A stretch of 36,049 nucleotides of DNA from Bacteroidetes bacterium ADurb.Bin008 (GTDB lineage Bacteria > Bacteroidota > Bacteroidia > Bacteroidales > Tenuifilaceae), in NCBI GenBank assembly GCA_002071445.1, contig MWFE01000015.1, forward strand, positions 1-36,049, in the 5' to 3' direction. Position 1 is the stretch's first letter. The number at the start of each line of letters is the position of its first letter. Under the pieces are notes generated by a model that searched no databases, was not told the origin of the DNA, and was given only the letters and a program-made list of their open reading frames with translations. The position numbers were made by a program, and so were the translations under genes. Below, piece after piece: positions 6,855 to 16,128 of this stretch.

Positions 6855-8594
6855 CTATGGTACCAATAGCTTGTCGCCTGTGGCATCGATAACCTCTTTT
6901 TTCCACCAATCGGGGTACTGCGGATTGCCCACCTCTGCAGGTGCACCATGGTATTCGTTCCACTGAAATACGCCGTTAACTTCCTGTTTAATATTCCCAT
7001 CGATGTACTTAACCAGCAGAAATTCGAACAGCTTTTGCCACCTCTCCACAAGGGCATTGGCAGTATTAACCGAGTAGTCGGTAATGAAGTCTATGGCTTG
7101 CTCGGGGTTGCTCTGGTAGAGATTTTGAGCAGTTTTGTCAACTATGGGCGTCATTTGGGCATAGTAGTCCTCCATGGATTTTTGTGCTTTCTGTATATCA
7201 ACACTCATCACATCATAGCGTAAATAGGCAAAATTGCTCACCTTATTAAATGCCCAAAAAGCAGATGTGGGAGAATAGGTTAGGAGATCCCCATTCCCTT
7301 TGGCAAAGGATTCGGGAATGCGGTTGATACCGCAGTAGATGGGGGTGTAAACCGAAGAGCCGGCATCGTCAACGCTGAACCAGAAAATCCCTCCGATAGG
7401 GTTGGGTAGCCAGTTGCGGCTCTGCGCAACGAACGAAAAGCCCGTTTGTTGGGTAACCGTAGCACGTTCGTTAACATAGGTTTTGCCCTCGTATTTCCAG
7501 GTCAATGGGCGCCAGCGATATGGGAGCCCATGGGGTCCTGCTCCCGGATCCTTGCTCATATCAAGTTCGGTCCCCTGCAGGTAATCGCGCATGTAGTGCA
7601 TCAGGTCTTGTGCCGAGAGCTTCCTTTCGGGTTTAATCCATAGCGGCATGCGGTTGGTCAGATTGTGACCCTTGGCATAATCAAAGTGCTTCCACATGCT
7701 TTTATCCAGCTCTTTGAAGAATGACCAAACCCTGATTTCGCAAAAACGCGCAGCACCAAAATCGATGGGAGCATAGGTGTCGGAAAAGCTGAAATCGTCA
7801 CCATTGCCTTGGTAGTACTTTTTCGACCTTGCAAAGTCAACCACGTCGTGGGCGTAAACCACTTTCACCTCGGGGTTGAATATTTTGTCAAGATTTTTGG
7901 AACTGATGGAGTTTTTCCCATCCTCTTTTGGGAAAGTGGTGATGCGTGCATGATTGGCATGTGCGCTCACATACCCATCGGGGATCAGCATGGCTACCCA
8001 AACGGCTCCCTTGTTGGCATTGTAAACCTTTTTGGTTTTCTTGTCGGTTTTCAAATCGGTTCCCTTGCCAATAATTTCCATGTACCACACTTCGTTGGGA
8101 TCGGAAATGGAGAACGACTCCCCGCTGCTGAAATAGCCGTATTCGGCTACCAGTTCGGCCATAATTTTAATGGCATCGCGGGCTGTCTTTGCACGTTGCA
8201 GGGTGATGTAAATCAAACTGCCGTAATCGATGATACCGGTTGTGTCAACCAGTTCATCCCGTCCCCCGTACGTGGTTTCGCCAATGGCAACCTGAAATTC
8301 GTTCATATTCCCTATTACCGAATAGGTTTGTAATGCCTGAGGTATTTCTCCCAGATATCGCCCCGAATCCCATTCATATATTTTGAGAAGTGTACCGGGA
8401 GCATAGAGAGCAGCCGGCCAATGATACAACTCCCCGTAAAGGTAATGCGAGTCGGCTGAGTAGGTAATCATGGTAGAACCGTCAACAGAGGCTCCACGGG
8501 TGACAAGGAAATTGGTACACGCCAGTGTTCTGTAGGGTAGGGCAAACACAACGAGTGTTAGGCCAATCCAGATTGATCTTTTCATTTTTTCCAT
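6855..8594 (-). CDS. C69-family (PepD-like) secreted dipeptidase
   Basis: A 579-residue protein of the U34/C69 N-terminal-nucleophile hydrolase family. A signal peptide (residues about 1-25) ends right before Cys26 in LACTNFLVTRGAS. In this family the exposed N-terminal Cys is the nucleophile, so cleavage of the signal or propeptide activates the enzyme. Following segments such as DGSTMITYSADSH, FSISDPNEVWYMEIIG and HANHARITTFP are typical of the family. It probably cleaves dipeptides in the periplasm or at the surface. Met4 (MKRSIWIG) is an alternative start. The gene has a good Bacteroidota promoter upstream (8630-8659) and its own terminator. It lies downstream of anmK and an M23 gene on the same strand, a set consistent with cell-wall or peptide turnover. 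Confidence 0.9.
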   Translation of the reverse strand: MEKMKRSIWIGLTLVVFALPYRTLACTNFLVTRGASVDGSTMITYSADSHYLYGELYHWPAALYAPGTLLKIYEWDSGRYLGEIPQALQTYSVIGNMNEFQVAIGETTYGGRDELVDTTGIIDYGSLIYITLQRAKTARDAIKIMAELVAEYGYFSSGESFSISDPNEVWYMEIIGKGTDLKTDKKTKKVYNANKGAVWVAMLIPDGYVSAHANHARITTFPKEDGKNSISSKNLDKIFNPEVKVVYAHDVVDFARSKKYYQGNGDDFSFSDTYAPIDFGAARFCEIRVWSFFKELDKSMWKHFDYAKGHNLTNRMPLWIKPERKLSAQDLMHYMRDYLQGTELDMSKDPGAGPHGLPYRWRPLTWKYEGKTYVNERATVTQQTGFSFVAQSRNWLPNPIGGIFWFSVDDAGSSVYTPIYCGINRIPESFAKGNGDLLTYSPTSAFWAFNKVSNFAYLRYDVMSVDIQKAQKSMEDYYAQMTPIVDKTAQNLYQSNPEQAIDFITDYSVNTANALVERWQKLFEFLLVKYIDGNIKQEVNGVFQWNEYHGAPAEVGNPQYPDWWKKEVIDATGDKLLVP

Positions 8595-8629
8595 TTTGAT
8601 AAGAAGTTGATTGAGATTTTTGAATTGGA

Positions 8630-8659
8630 CAAAAATAGGAAAAAAGGTTAATGAGGCAA
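8630..8659 (-). promoter_or_regulatory. Bacteroidota-type promoter of the C69 dipeptidase gene
   Basis: On the minus strand TTG (8657-8659) is followed after 19 bases by TATTTTTG (8630-8637), an exact TAnnTTTG box. Predicted transcription starts near 8623, giving a leader of about 30 bases before the start at 8594. Confidence 0.6.
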
Positions 8660-8706
8660 GGTTGCGTTACAAATTGGTATGTTTTCAGCGTTGGAAGGTT
8701 GTGGGC

Positions 8707-9780
8707 TTAGTAAAACAGGGTGCCTCCGATGGAATTTTCACTGGCCCCTGTGGCAGAGGCAATACAAGATGGAATTTTATGCAGGTAAAGGATAGCCAAC
8801 AAGCCGAATATTAGTGCCTCTTTAAAATCAACCAGAACCGTTGGTGGAATTGTAATCGTATTCTTCGTTTTAATGGTTAACAGCTCCATGAGGAACTCAT
8901 TCTTTGCTCCACCGCCGGTAACCAGTACCCTTTCATCCTGCTTGTCCGAAAGAACTTTCGATATCTGATAGGACACATGCTCGTACAATGTTCGCAGCTT
9001 ATTTTCAATGGATATTTCCTCACTCTCAATTAAGGGTAAAAAATTTTCGATAACCCATTCTTTTCCGAGTGATTTCGCTCCTTTTCGTTGATAATATGGC
9101 AAGCAGTTTAATTTTTCCAGAAGGTTTTCATCTACCTCTCCCTTTTGTCCAATGCGCCCGCAATCGTCGAATTTCTTGCCCAACCGTTGTGAAAGGAGGT
9201 TGAATACGATGTTTGCAGGGCAGATGTCGAAAGCTACCCGTTTGTTTGCTTTTCTATAAGAAACATTGGCGAATCCGCCCAGATTCAGGCAGAACTGAAA
9301 GTCGCCGAAAAGAAGCTCATCGCCAATGGGAACGAGGGGAGCCCCTTGTCCGCCCCGGGCAACATCGCCCATCCTGAAGTTGCACACACAGGGAATGCCC
9401 GATATGGCTGCAATGTGGGCACCACTGCCAATCTGCGTGGTGAAACCCCTATGGGGTTCATGAAAAACGGTATGACCATGGGAGCCAATGATGTCAGCGT
9501 TGATATGGTGACGATCCAAAAAAAGTTTAACCTGTTTGCCTATCCATTGGCCATAATCGGCATCGAGAAGTGCCAGTTCTCTTGCACCAAGCGACATGGA
9601 GTTGTAAAGCCGTTGGCTAAGGTCTTGGGGGTATACCACGGTTTGAGCATTGAGGATATCGTACTTCCAATCGCCATTGCAGTAATTAAATTCGCTAAGG
9701 CAGATGTCCAACCCGTCGAGTGATGTACCCGACATCAACCCGATGGCATTTAATTTTTGATGCGAGAAACTTTGCTGCAT
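8707..9780 (-). CDS. anmK: Anhydro-N-acetylmuramic acid kinase
   Basis: A 357-residue ASKHA-fold kinase. The N-terminal nucleotide-binding motif GLMSGTSLDGLD (residues 14-25) is diagnostic. Also present are GSHGHTVFHEP (99-109), DVARGGQGAPLVP (139-151), NLGGFANVSY (166-175) and DICPAN (185-190), whose Asp is the likely catalytic base. The C-terminal VLVTGGGAKNEFLM matches the ATPase-fold phosphate loop. AnmK phosphorylates and opens 1,6-anhydroMurNAc to MurNAc-6-P during peptidoglycan recycling, in the cytoplasm. It starts 6 bases after the stop of the unknown secreted-protein gene, so the two are probably co-transcribed. Confidence 0.95.
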   Translation of the reverse strand: MQQSFSHQKLNAIGLMSGTSLDGLDICLSEFNYCNGDWKYDILNAQTVVYPQDLSQRLYNSMSLGARELALLDADYGQWIGKQVKLFLDRHHINADIIGSHGHTVFHEPHRGFTTQIGSGAHIAAISGIPCVCNFRMGDVARGGQGAPLVPIGDELLFGDFQFCLNLGGFANVSYRKANKRVAFDICPANIVFNLLSQRLGKKFDDCGRIGQKGEVDENLLEKLNCLPYYQRKGAKSLGKEWVIENFLPLIESEEISIENKLRTLYEHVSYQISKVLSDKQDERVLVTGGGAKNEFLMELLTIKTKNTITIPPTVLVDFKEALIFGLLAILYLHKIPSCIASATGASENSIGGTLFY

Positions 9781-9786
9781 GCCAAT

Positions 9787-10497
9787 TTAGCGCTGTAGCG
9801 GGAAGTTCTTAAAGACATCTTTCATGGCTTGCCTGAAAAGTCCCATAATGCTTTTGGCCGGCTCGGTATCATATCGCTCATCATTAACCAACCCATTCAA
9901 TAGTTCGTCCGATACATTCCAGGGAGTTGAAGCCTGTGCTATTCCCGTAACCTTTTGGAGGGGTATTATCCCTTTGTTGGTGTAGAAAGTAAGTGTAATG
10001 GTTACCTCAGGGATAAAGGAGTTGGGATCGTACTCCTCTTCGTCATCGCCATTTTCTTTATTTGTACGCGAGGATGCACCAATCTCAATTGGCTTTGCAA
10101 TTTGTGTAAAGATTAAATCGGCTTTCAGATAAAACCGCGATGCCCCCTGACGAAGTGCCCTGTTGATGTTTACATTGGGAAAACCATACTGGTCGTAGCT
10201 AAAACTTTTGCCAAAAGTGTTTAGCGGAAGCATGTAGATGTTGAATTCTGCCCTAAGCATATCTTCAATCATCGACCAGCTATTCATCTTAATGGCATTC
10301 ATATACTTGTTGCACTTGGGATTCTCCACTTCCGGAAAATCCTGAGAAAACTCGTCCAGTAGCTGCAAAATGGCTTGATTTACATTGCAGTTGAAGGCGA
10401 TAAGTGCTACCTCTTTATTGCGTAAACTCTGAGAAAAGGAGTTGTTACCCAACGTAACAAGTATTAGAGTTAAGCCAAATAGAATTAGTTTCTTCAT
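9787..10497 (-). CDS. Unknown secreted protein co-transcribed with anmK
   Basis: A 236-residue protein with a clear signal peptide (MKKLILFGLTLILVTLGNNS, cleavage near residue 22, SFSQS). The mature part shows no motif I recognise. It has an acidic stretch NGDDEEEYDP (about residues 149-158) between two strand-rich halves, followed by a segment rich in alternating hydrophobics (VTITLTFY). The single Cys residues give no metal pattern. Its stop is 6 bases from the anmK start, and an M23 endopeptidase gene lies upstream on the same strand, so a periplasmic role near peptidoglycan is possible but unproven. A conserved Bacteroidota protein of unknown function is the safest label. Confidence 0.75.
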   Translation of the reverse strand: MKKLILFGLTLILVTLGNNSFSQSLRNKEVALIAFNCNVNQAILQLLDEFSQDFPEVENPKCNKYMNAIKMNSWSMIEDMLRAEFNIYMLPLNTFGKSFSYDQYGFPNVNINRALRQGASRFYLKADLIFTQIAKPIEIGASSRTNKENGDDEEEYDPNSFIPEVTITLTFYTNKGIIPLQKVTGIAQASTPWNVSDELLNGLVNDERYDTEPAKSIMGLFRQAMKDVFKNFPLQR

Positions 10498-10595
10498 CGA
10501 TCTGTGGTTTGGTGAGATTAGGTGTTAAAATTACTCTATTTTGACAAAATATTGACTTTAATTATCACTGAATAATTTTCGTGCCAATTTTTTTT

Positions 10596-12335
10596 CTACC
10601 AGTTGAAATTGCATGAAAAAATTTTGGCGTTCCCTTTTTGATCAACTACCGTAAGCTGTAGCGAATGTTTACCATTGCTTGTTAACCTCTTGGCATCGAA
10701 TTCATAGAACACCAATTTATTTTTGGGATCATGCTCAAACAGCGCCCATTGTCCATCGATGGTACCCGTAATGCCGGCTATGCCGCTGAGATCATCCTCA
10801 ACTTGAAATCGAATCGATTTCTCTTTTCCCATGTCCTTTCCGTTGGAGATGTTGAGGGGTGTTACTTTTGGCGGGACAGTGTCGGCCATGACGGTGAAGT
10901 TGCCAAAGAAATTTGGATTTGCCTCCACCATTCCGTTGGAATACCATCCTCCAACCGCTTCAATCTTCCCGTCTTCGCCAATGGAGCAGATCAAGGCCTT
11001 TTTTTGATACTTCTCAGGCAGCGAATCGCACCTTATGGATAAATCATATGCCTTATGTACCGGGGTAAAACGGTTGTGTACGTGGATTACGTGGGAAAAC
11101 GACGTGGGAATGCGGTCGGATACGCCATAGCTAAAACTGATATTGTTGTATAGCGCATTGGAAGGCATTTTCACTGAAAAAAGTTCGTGGGTTAAAACAT
11201 TCTCCTCGTAGAATAGCCAGTAAGGGAATACCTGAGTATCCCTAGGGTGCTCTACGTTAGCCTGTAAACCGTTGGGATGTACCCCCTTGATGCTAACGCT
11301 CATATTGGTTTTGTTGCCATAGGCGTCAGCAACGACTATAATGATATTGTAAAGGCTATCCTTTTCAACATTTATTTGACCTCCATTCACCACTCCGTTA
11401 TAGCCGCTAAATCTATTATTTGGATCCAAAAAAAGGCGGTGTATCCTTTTACCCGTGAGCTGACGCTCTTCAAAGTCAATATGGCTGTTGGCATACCTTA
11501 CCTCGCTAAAGCTGAAACGGTTTACATTGAAATGGTACACCGAATTTCCGTTCACTTCCATGCTGATGCTGTAAACGCCGCACCTTAAGCTGCCCCCGCT
11601 GAGGAAATCGTAGGCTTTAATACCCAACCCCACAGGGCCAATAGCCTTAATGGTGTCTTTTACAATATATCCGCTCCCCTTAGCCTGAACGAGAAGTTCT
11701 TTTTTCTTGCTCTTTGTGTCGATAATGCTTGTCGAATCAAGAGGATATATCCACGCAGCGTTGACCACTGGGGCAATGGTATCGGTGATGGGAAGATTGC
11801 TGAATGCGGGATTGACCGGAATCTGTTCATCGGTTTGCCTTACCTCGTAGTGAAGGTGTGGCCCTCCTGAACTTCCGGAGTTGCCGCTAATGGCAATCTG
11901 TTCTCCTCGTTTTACCTTGATATCGTTGGGCTTTAAATAGATGTCAACTTCAAATGATTTTTGGCGGTACTGATACTCTTTCACGAATTCGTCGATGCGC
12001 TGTGAGAAGTGGTTGAGATGTGCATATACCGTGGTAATCCCCTGAGGGTGTTGGATATAAATTGCCTTCCCGAATCCGGTACCGCCCACGCGGATTCGCG
12101 AAATATAGCCACTTTCCGATGCGAAAACTTTGGCCCCAATCTTTCCTCCGGTTCGAATATCAATTCCTCCGTGAAAGCTGTTGGTACGGATCTCGCCAAA
12201 TGATCCCGAGAGGTATAGAGGCCCGGAAATGGGAGGGAAAAGATCGTAAATTTTTTCTGCGTTCTGCCCGATTGTAAAGAATGGCAATGCCATGAGAAGG
12301 GCCAGAGGTATAAAAATCAAAAAACGGAGTTTCAT
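10596..12335 (-). CDS. M23-family (LytM) peptidoglycan endopeptidase
   Basis: 579 residues from the ATG at 12335, chosen because it gives a normal signal peptide (MKLRFLIFIPLALLMALPFF). An ATG at 12359 would add MMLFFFRN. The LytM domain (about residues 40-170) has the zinc and catalytic motifs HGGID (His55, Asp59), YAHLNHF (His106) and GGPHLHYEVR (His160, His162). It would cut peptide cross-links in the periplasm. The long C-terminal part (about 180-579) is strand-rich and resembles tandem Ig-like domains, including DTVPPKVTPLNIS and VEDDLSGIAGITGTIDG. Such M23 proteins with big C-terminal halves are common in Bacteroidota. It is divergent from the small coiled-coil/zapA operon, with a 130-base shared upstream region. 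Confidence 0.92.
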   Translation of the reverse strand: MKLRFLIFIPLALLMALPFFTIGQNAEKIYDLFPPISGPLYLSGSFGEIRTNSFHGGIDIRTGGKIGAKVFASESGYISRIRVGGTGFGKAIYIQHPQGITTVYAHLNHFSQRIDEFVKEYQYRQKSFEVDIYLKPNDIKVKRGEQIAISGNSGSSGGPHLHYEVRQTDEQIPVNPAFSNLPITDTIAPVVNAAWIYPLDSTSIIDTKSKKKELLVQAKGSGYIVKDTIKAIGPVGLGIKAYDFLSGGSLRCGVYSISMEVNGNSVYHFNVNRFSFSEVRYANSHIDFEERQLTGKRIHRLFLDPNNRFSGYNGVVNGGQINVEKDSLYNIIIVVADAYGNKTNMSVSIKGVHPNGLQANVEHPRDTQVFPYWLFYEENVLTHELFSVKMPSNALYNNISFSYGVSDRIPTSFSHVIHVHNRFTPVHKAYDLSIRCDSLPEKYQKKALICSIGEDGKIEAVGGWYSNGMVEANPNFFGNFTVMADTVPPKVTPLNISNGKDMGKEKSIRFQVEDDLSGIAGITGTIDGQWALFEHDPKNKLVFYEFDAKRLTSNGKHSLQLTVVDQKGNAKIFSCNFNW

Positions 12336-12411
12336 GTTTCGAAAAAAGAACAACATCAAGGGTTGGGTATTGAAAACGTTATTTTGCGGTTGTAAAAATA
12401 GAACGATTTTA

Positions 12412-12443
12412 TTTGATTTTCTACTAAATCAGTTGTATTTTTG
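12412..12443 (+). promoter_or_regulatory. Bacteroidota-type promoter of the coiled-coil/zapA/6S/rny block
   Basis: TTTG (12412-12415), a 20-base spacer and TATTTTTG (12436-12443) fit both Bacteroidota boxes. Transcription would begin near 12450, about 16 bases before the start codon of the coiled-coil gene. Confidence 0.65.
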
Positions 12444-12465
12444 TGCTACTTATTGATTCGATCAT

Positions 12466-12762
12466 ATGCAGGTAGAGCAGGAATACATACTCAAGAAATT
12501 CAGAACCAATATTGAGTTGCTAATATCTGCATACGAAACGCTTAAAAAGGAAAATGAAAGCCTTTTGGCAAAGCAGGAGAACCTGGAAAATTTGCTTAAG
12601 GAAAAGGAACAGCTTCTCGGTGAGATCGAAGGTAAGTACAATCAACAGCAGCTTGCAAAAGCTGTATTGGCATCGAGTGGGGATAACCACGATGCCAAAA
12701 TAAAGGTTAATAGGATTGTGCGGGAAATTGACCAATGCATTGCTCTTTTAAACAGATATTAA
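12466..12762 (+). CDS. Small coiled-coil protein upstream of zapA (ZapB-like)
   Basis: A 98-residue protein. Residues about 10-65 form a strong coiled coil (LKKENESLLAKQENLENLLK), followed by a short helical tail ending RIVREIDQCIALLNRY. It precedes zapA with a 12-base gap on the same strand, downstream of a good promoter. Size, coiled coil and position suggest a division-associated partner comparable to ZapB, but there is no diagnostic motif, so ZapB-like is inference. The protein is predicted to be cytosolic. Confidence 0.75.
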   Translation: MQVEQEYILKKFRTNIELLISAYETLKKENESLLAKQENLENLLKEKEQLLGEIEGKYNQQQLAKAVLASSGDNHDAKIKVNRIVREIDQCIALLNRY

Positions 12763-12774
12763 TATTTTGACACA

Positions 12775-13080
12775 ATGGAGGATAAGTTTTCGATACGGGT
12801 GAATGTGGCAGATAGGTTTTATCCTCTGAAAATTGAACGGAGTGACGAAGAGAAAATACGGAAAGCCGCGAAATTGATCAACGAAAAGGTTCTTCAGTAT
12901 AAGCAACGATATACCGATAAAGACCTACAGGATTTTCTGGCAATGGCTGCACTGCAGTTTGTGATTAAAATGCTTGAAAGCGAGAACAGATTTGAGGTGT
13001 CGCCCTTAGTTGACGAGATAAGCGAATTGAATGATTGGTTAGGAGATTATCTGGAAAAGAGTAACATACGTTCTTTCTAA
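12775..13080 (+). CDS. zapA: Cell division protein ZapA
   Basis: A 101-residue protein with the ZapA signature. The N-terminal globular half begins FSIRVNVADRFYPLKIERSDEE, followed by the helix KIRKAAKLINEKVLQYKQRY and a C-terminal helix AMAALQFVIKMLESEN that forms the tetramer coil. ZapA binds and bundles FtsZ filaments at the division site. It is followed by a probable 6S RNA gene, the arrangement also seen in E. coli (zapA-ssrS), which supports both calls. Confidence 0.9.
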   Translation: MEDKFSIRVNVADRFYPLKIERSDEEKIRKAAKLINEKVLQYKQRYTDKDLQDFLAMAALQFVIKMLESENRFEVSPLVDEISELNDWLGDYLEKSNIRSF

Positions 13081-13088
13081 TAGTATTG

Positions 13089-13292
13089 CCCGCATTGTTT
13101 TCTTAACACTTTTGCGAAACTCAACATTTTCAAAATTGGAGATGGACTTAAGCTTACGTAGGACAGGCCTTATTCCGTCTGGTACGGAATCTCATTAGTT
13201 TGGGACATTGGAAGTTCGAAATTTGCGGCCACTCCTCCCATGATTAATTGGGGTTTCATAAAAATTAAGGTAAGCAATGCGGGTTTTTTTTT
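13089..13292 (+). ncRNA. ssrS: Probable 6S RNA
   Basis: About 200 bases of non-coding sequence are closed by a perfect 9-bp stem, CCCGCATTG (13089-13097) with CAATGCGGG (13275-13283). T9 follows directly (13284-13292), so the closing stem can act as an intrinsic terminator. A perfect 7-bp hairpin ATTCCGT/ACGGAAT (13172-13190, loop CTGGT) sits at the apex, with long, partly unpaired arms between. Length, closing stem, apical hairpin and location right after zapA fit 6S RNA, which mimics an open promoter and binds housekeeping RNA polymerase. I cannot run a covariance model. A different structured RNA remains possible, but a structured transcript here is well supported. Confidence 0.72.
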
Positions 13293-13321
13293 GTTTAAAA
13301 CGATTCAACTATATATCAAGC

Positions 13322-13342
13322 GGGTATTCAGTATTGATACCC
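13322..13342 (+). promoter_or_regulatory. Hairpin in the rny leader
   Basis: GGGTAT (13322-13327) pairs with ATACCC (13337-13342) around a 9-base loop, 32 bases before the rny start. It lies just past the 6S RNA terminator. It could tune rny expression, but the evidence is only the pairing. Confidence 0.25.
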
Positions 13343-13374
13343 CGATTAATTGCTTAATTTAAAACACAAACAAA

Positions 13375-14910
13375 ATGGTAAACTCAATAATAATCGCCTT
13401 ATCGGCTCTGGTAGTGAGTGGAGCCGTCACCTATTTCCTGTGGAATAGGCTTTTGGCAAAGAAAAGGGAAAAACTTGTTCGCGAAGCTGAAGCTGAAGCT
13501 GAAGTGATAAAGAAGGAGAAAATCCTTCAGGCAAAGGAAAAATTTTTACAGCTGAAAACTGAGCATGAGGTCGCTTTTAACGAACGCAACAACAAGTTGC
13601 TGCAGGCAGAGAATAAAATGAAGCAGCGTGAAGCGGTTCTCTCGCAGAAACATGAGGAATTGCAACGCAAGCAGAATGAGGTGGAGGCTATCCGCGAAAA
13701 TCTTAACAATCAGCTAAGCCTTCTGGATAAGCGCATCGATGAGCTGGAACGCCAGCGGAAAACCCATGTGGAAAAGTTGGAAGCCCTGTCGGGCTTGTCG
13801 GCCGAAGAGGCCAAATCGCAGCTTGTGGAGTCGCTTAAGGCGGAGGCCAAAACCGAAGCGATGTCATATATCAACGAGATTATTGCCGAGGCCAAAATGA
13901 CTTCGGTGAAAGAGGCTAAACGCATTGTGCTTCAAACCATTCAAAGGGTTGCCACCGAGTCGGCTATCGAAAATTCGGTAACCGTTTTCCACATCGATTC
14001 CGATGAGATTAAGGGTAGGATTATCGGTAGGGAGGGGCGTAATATCAGGGCGCTTGAGGCTGCAACAGGTGTCGAGATTATTGTTGACGACACCCCGGAG
14101 GCCATCATCCTTTCCGCTTTCGACCCTGTTCGACGTGAAATAGCCAGGCTGGCTCTCCATCAACTGGTTACCGATGGACGCATTCACCCTGCCCGTATTG
14201 AGGAGATTGTGCAGAAAACTCAAAAACAGATTGAGGAAGAGATTGCCGAAACGGGTAAACGCACCGCCATTGACCTTGGTATCCACGGCCTGCATCCCGA
14301 CCTGATCAGGCTTGTTGGCAAGATGAAATACCGCTCTTCATACGGTCAGAACCTGTTGCAGCACTCTCGCGAAGTGGCTAACCTGTGCGCTATCATGGCA
14401 TCGGAGCTGGGGCTCAACGCCAAGCTGGCCAAAAGAGCAGGATTACTGCACGATATCGGCAAGGTGCCCGATGATGAACCAGAATTACCCCACGCAATTT
14501 TTGGAATGAAGCTGGCCGAAAAGTATAAGGAAAAACCTGAGATATGCAATGCCATTGGTGCTCACCACGATGAAACCGAGATGACAACGCTGCTGGCTCC
14601 CATTGTTCAGGCCTGCGACGCCATATCGGGTGCACGCCCGGGGGCAAGGCGCGAGGTGGTTGAGTCGTACATCAAAAGGCTGAAAGATATGGAAGACCTG
14701 GCACTCACCTATCCTGGAGTACAGAAAACTTTTGCCATCCAGGCAGGGCGCGAGTTGAGGGTGATTGTGGGTAGCGATAAGGTTTCCGACGAGGAGGCCG
14801 CCAACCTGTCCTACGATATAGCTAAAAAGATACAGGACGACATGACCTACCCCGGTCAGGTAAAAATTACGGTTATTCGCGAAACCAGAGCAATTAGCTA
14901 TGCCAAATAG
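13375..14910 (+). CDS. rny: Ribonuclease Y
   Basis: A 511-residue membrane-anchored endoribonuclease with the full family layout. An N-terminal transmembrane helix (about residues 3-23) is followed by a long charged coiled coil (about 28-160). The KH domain (about 205-270) has the [12 protein letters not shown] loop. The HD hydrolase domain (about 325-420) has His330, the HD pair His359-Asp360 in LLHDIGKV, and AHHDE. The C-terminal domain ends [12 protein letters not shown]. It initiates mRNA turnover at the membrane. It follows the 6S RNA terminator and probably uses its own promoter between 13293 and 13374. Identification is secure. Confidence 0.97.
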   Translation: MVNSIIIALSALVVSGAVTYFLWNRLLAKKREKLVREAEAEAEVIKKEKILQAKEKFLQLKTEHEVAFNERNNKLLQAENKMKQREAVLSQKHEELQRKQNEVEAIRENLNNQLSLLDKRIDELERQRKTHVEKLEALSGLSAEEAKSQLVESLKAEAKTEAMSYINEIIAEAKMTSVKEAKRIVLQTIQRVATESAIENSVTVFHIDSDEIKGRIIGREGRNIRALEAATGVEIIVDDTPEAIILSAFDPVRREIARLALHQLVTDGRIHPARIEEIVQKTQKQIEEEIAETGKRTAIDLGIHGLHPDLIRLVGKMKYRSSYGQNLLQHSREVANLCAIMASELGLNAKLAKRAGLLHDIGKVPDDEPELPHAIFGMKLAEKYKEKPEICNAIGAHHDETEMTTLLAPIVQACDAISGARPGARREVVESYIKRLKDMEDLALTYPGVQKTFAIQAGRELRVIVGSDKVSDEEAANLSYDIAKKIQDDMTYPGQVKITVIRETRAISYAK

Positions 14911-14963
14911 CGTTATTTAGCAATGGTAAGGAATGGCATTAATACTTCCAACATCAGAGTACA

Positions 14964-16103
14964 ATGAGCACTTTTGATAATATTCAAATGGTTGATCTTA
15001 AGAACCAATACCTTAAGATTAAACCGGAAGTAGATTCGGCTATACAGGAGGTTATCAACAGCACTGGCTTTATCAGGGGCAAGGCCGTTGGTCTTTTCGA
15101 GGAGGAATTGGCGCAATACCTTGGGGTAAGGCATGTTATTGGCTGTGCCAATGGCACCGATGCCCTTCAGGTGGCCCTAATGGCCCTTGGGTTGAAACCG
15201 GGCGATGAGGTTATCACTCCTAACTTTACTTTTATTGCAACGGTAGAAGTAGTTGCACTGCTAGGACTAAAACCTGTACTCGTTGATGTGGAGCCTGACA
15301 GCTTCAATATCGATATCAGCAGTTTGGAAAAGGCCATCAACCCTAACACCAAGGCCATTATACCCGTTCACCTTTTTGGACAATGTGCCAATATGGAGGA
15401 AATTATGCAATTGGCTAAAAGGCACAGCCTTTACGTTGTAGAGGACAATGCTCAGGCTTTGGGTGCCGATTACTATTTTACCAATGGGTCAAGCCGTAAG
15501 GCCGGAACCATAGGCCACATTGGTTGCACCTCATTCTTTCCTTCCAAAAACCTTGGCTGCTTTGGCGACGGTGGCGCGCTGTTTACCAACGACGATACGC
15601 TGGCCGAAACCATCCGCTCCATAACGAATCATGGGATGAAAGTAAGGTATCATCACGACAGGATTGGCGTAAATTCAAGGTTGGATACCATGCAGGCAGC
15701 CATGCTTAGGGTAAAACTGAAATACCTCGACGACTATAATCAGGCCAGAATAGAAGCGGCCAATCTATACGACAGCCTACTGGGTTCATCCAATGGTATA
15801 ACCATTCCTCATAGGGTGCTGTGGTCGAACCATATTTTTCACCAATATACCCTTAAACTTACAGGGTTTGATAGGCAAGGGGTTATGGATAAACTCGCCA
15901 ACAAGAATATTCCAACCATGGTGTATTACCCTATCCCTTTGCACAGACAGAAAGCATTTGCTGAGTTCCAACAGAACGCTGCAATTAAAGAGTTCCCTAC
16001 AAGCGATTTTCTGTGTAAATCGGTGATTTCGTTGCCCATGCACACTGAATTAACTAAAGATTTGCAGGAGTATATTGTCCATAATCTGTTATCGTGCCTG
16101 TAG
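14964..16103 (+). CDS. DegT/DnrJ/EryC1 sugar aminotransferase (WbpE/WlbC type)
   Basis: A 379-residue PLP-dependent sugar-nucleotide aminotransferase. Motifs include GCANGTDALQVALMALG (residues 60-76), EDNAQALGA (160-168), and the PLP lysine Lys195 in SFFPSKNLGCFGDGG. The NHGMKVRYHHDRIGVNSRLD region is typical of the WbpE branch. In that pathway it converts UDP-3-keto-GlcNAcA to UDP-GlcNAc3NA, with glutamate as donor. It is the first of four clustered enzymes (WbpE-, WbpD-, WbpB-, WbpA-like), which supports the specific role. The start lies 53 bases after the rny stop, and no separate promoter is evident. Confidence 0.9.
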   Translation: MSTFDNIQMVDLKNQYLKIKPEVDSAIQEVINSTGFIRGKAVGLFEEELAQYLGVRHVIGCANGTDALQVALMALGLKPGDEVITPNFTFIATVEVVALLGLKPVLVDVEPDSFNIDISSLEKAINPNTKAIIPVHLFGQCANMEEIMQLAKRHSLYVVEDNAQALGADYYFTNGSSRKAGTIGHIGCTSFFPSKNLGCFGDGGALFTNDDTLAETIRSITNHGMKVRYHHDRIGVNSRLDTMQAAMLRVKLKYLDDYNQARIEAANLYDSLLGSSNGITIPHRVLWSNHIFHQYTLKLTGFDRQGVMDKLANKNIPTMVYYPIPLHRQKAFAEFQQNAAIKEFPTSDFLCKSVISLPMHTELTKDLQEYIVHNLLSCL

Positions 16104-16128
16104 AGTATCCCATATAATACAATGCTAT

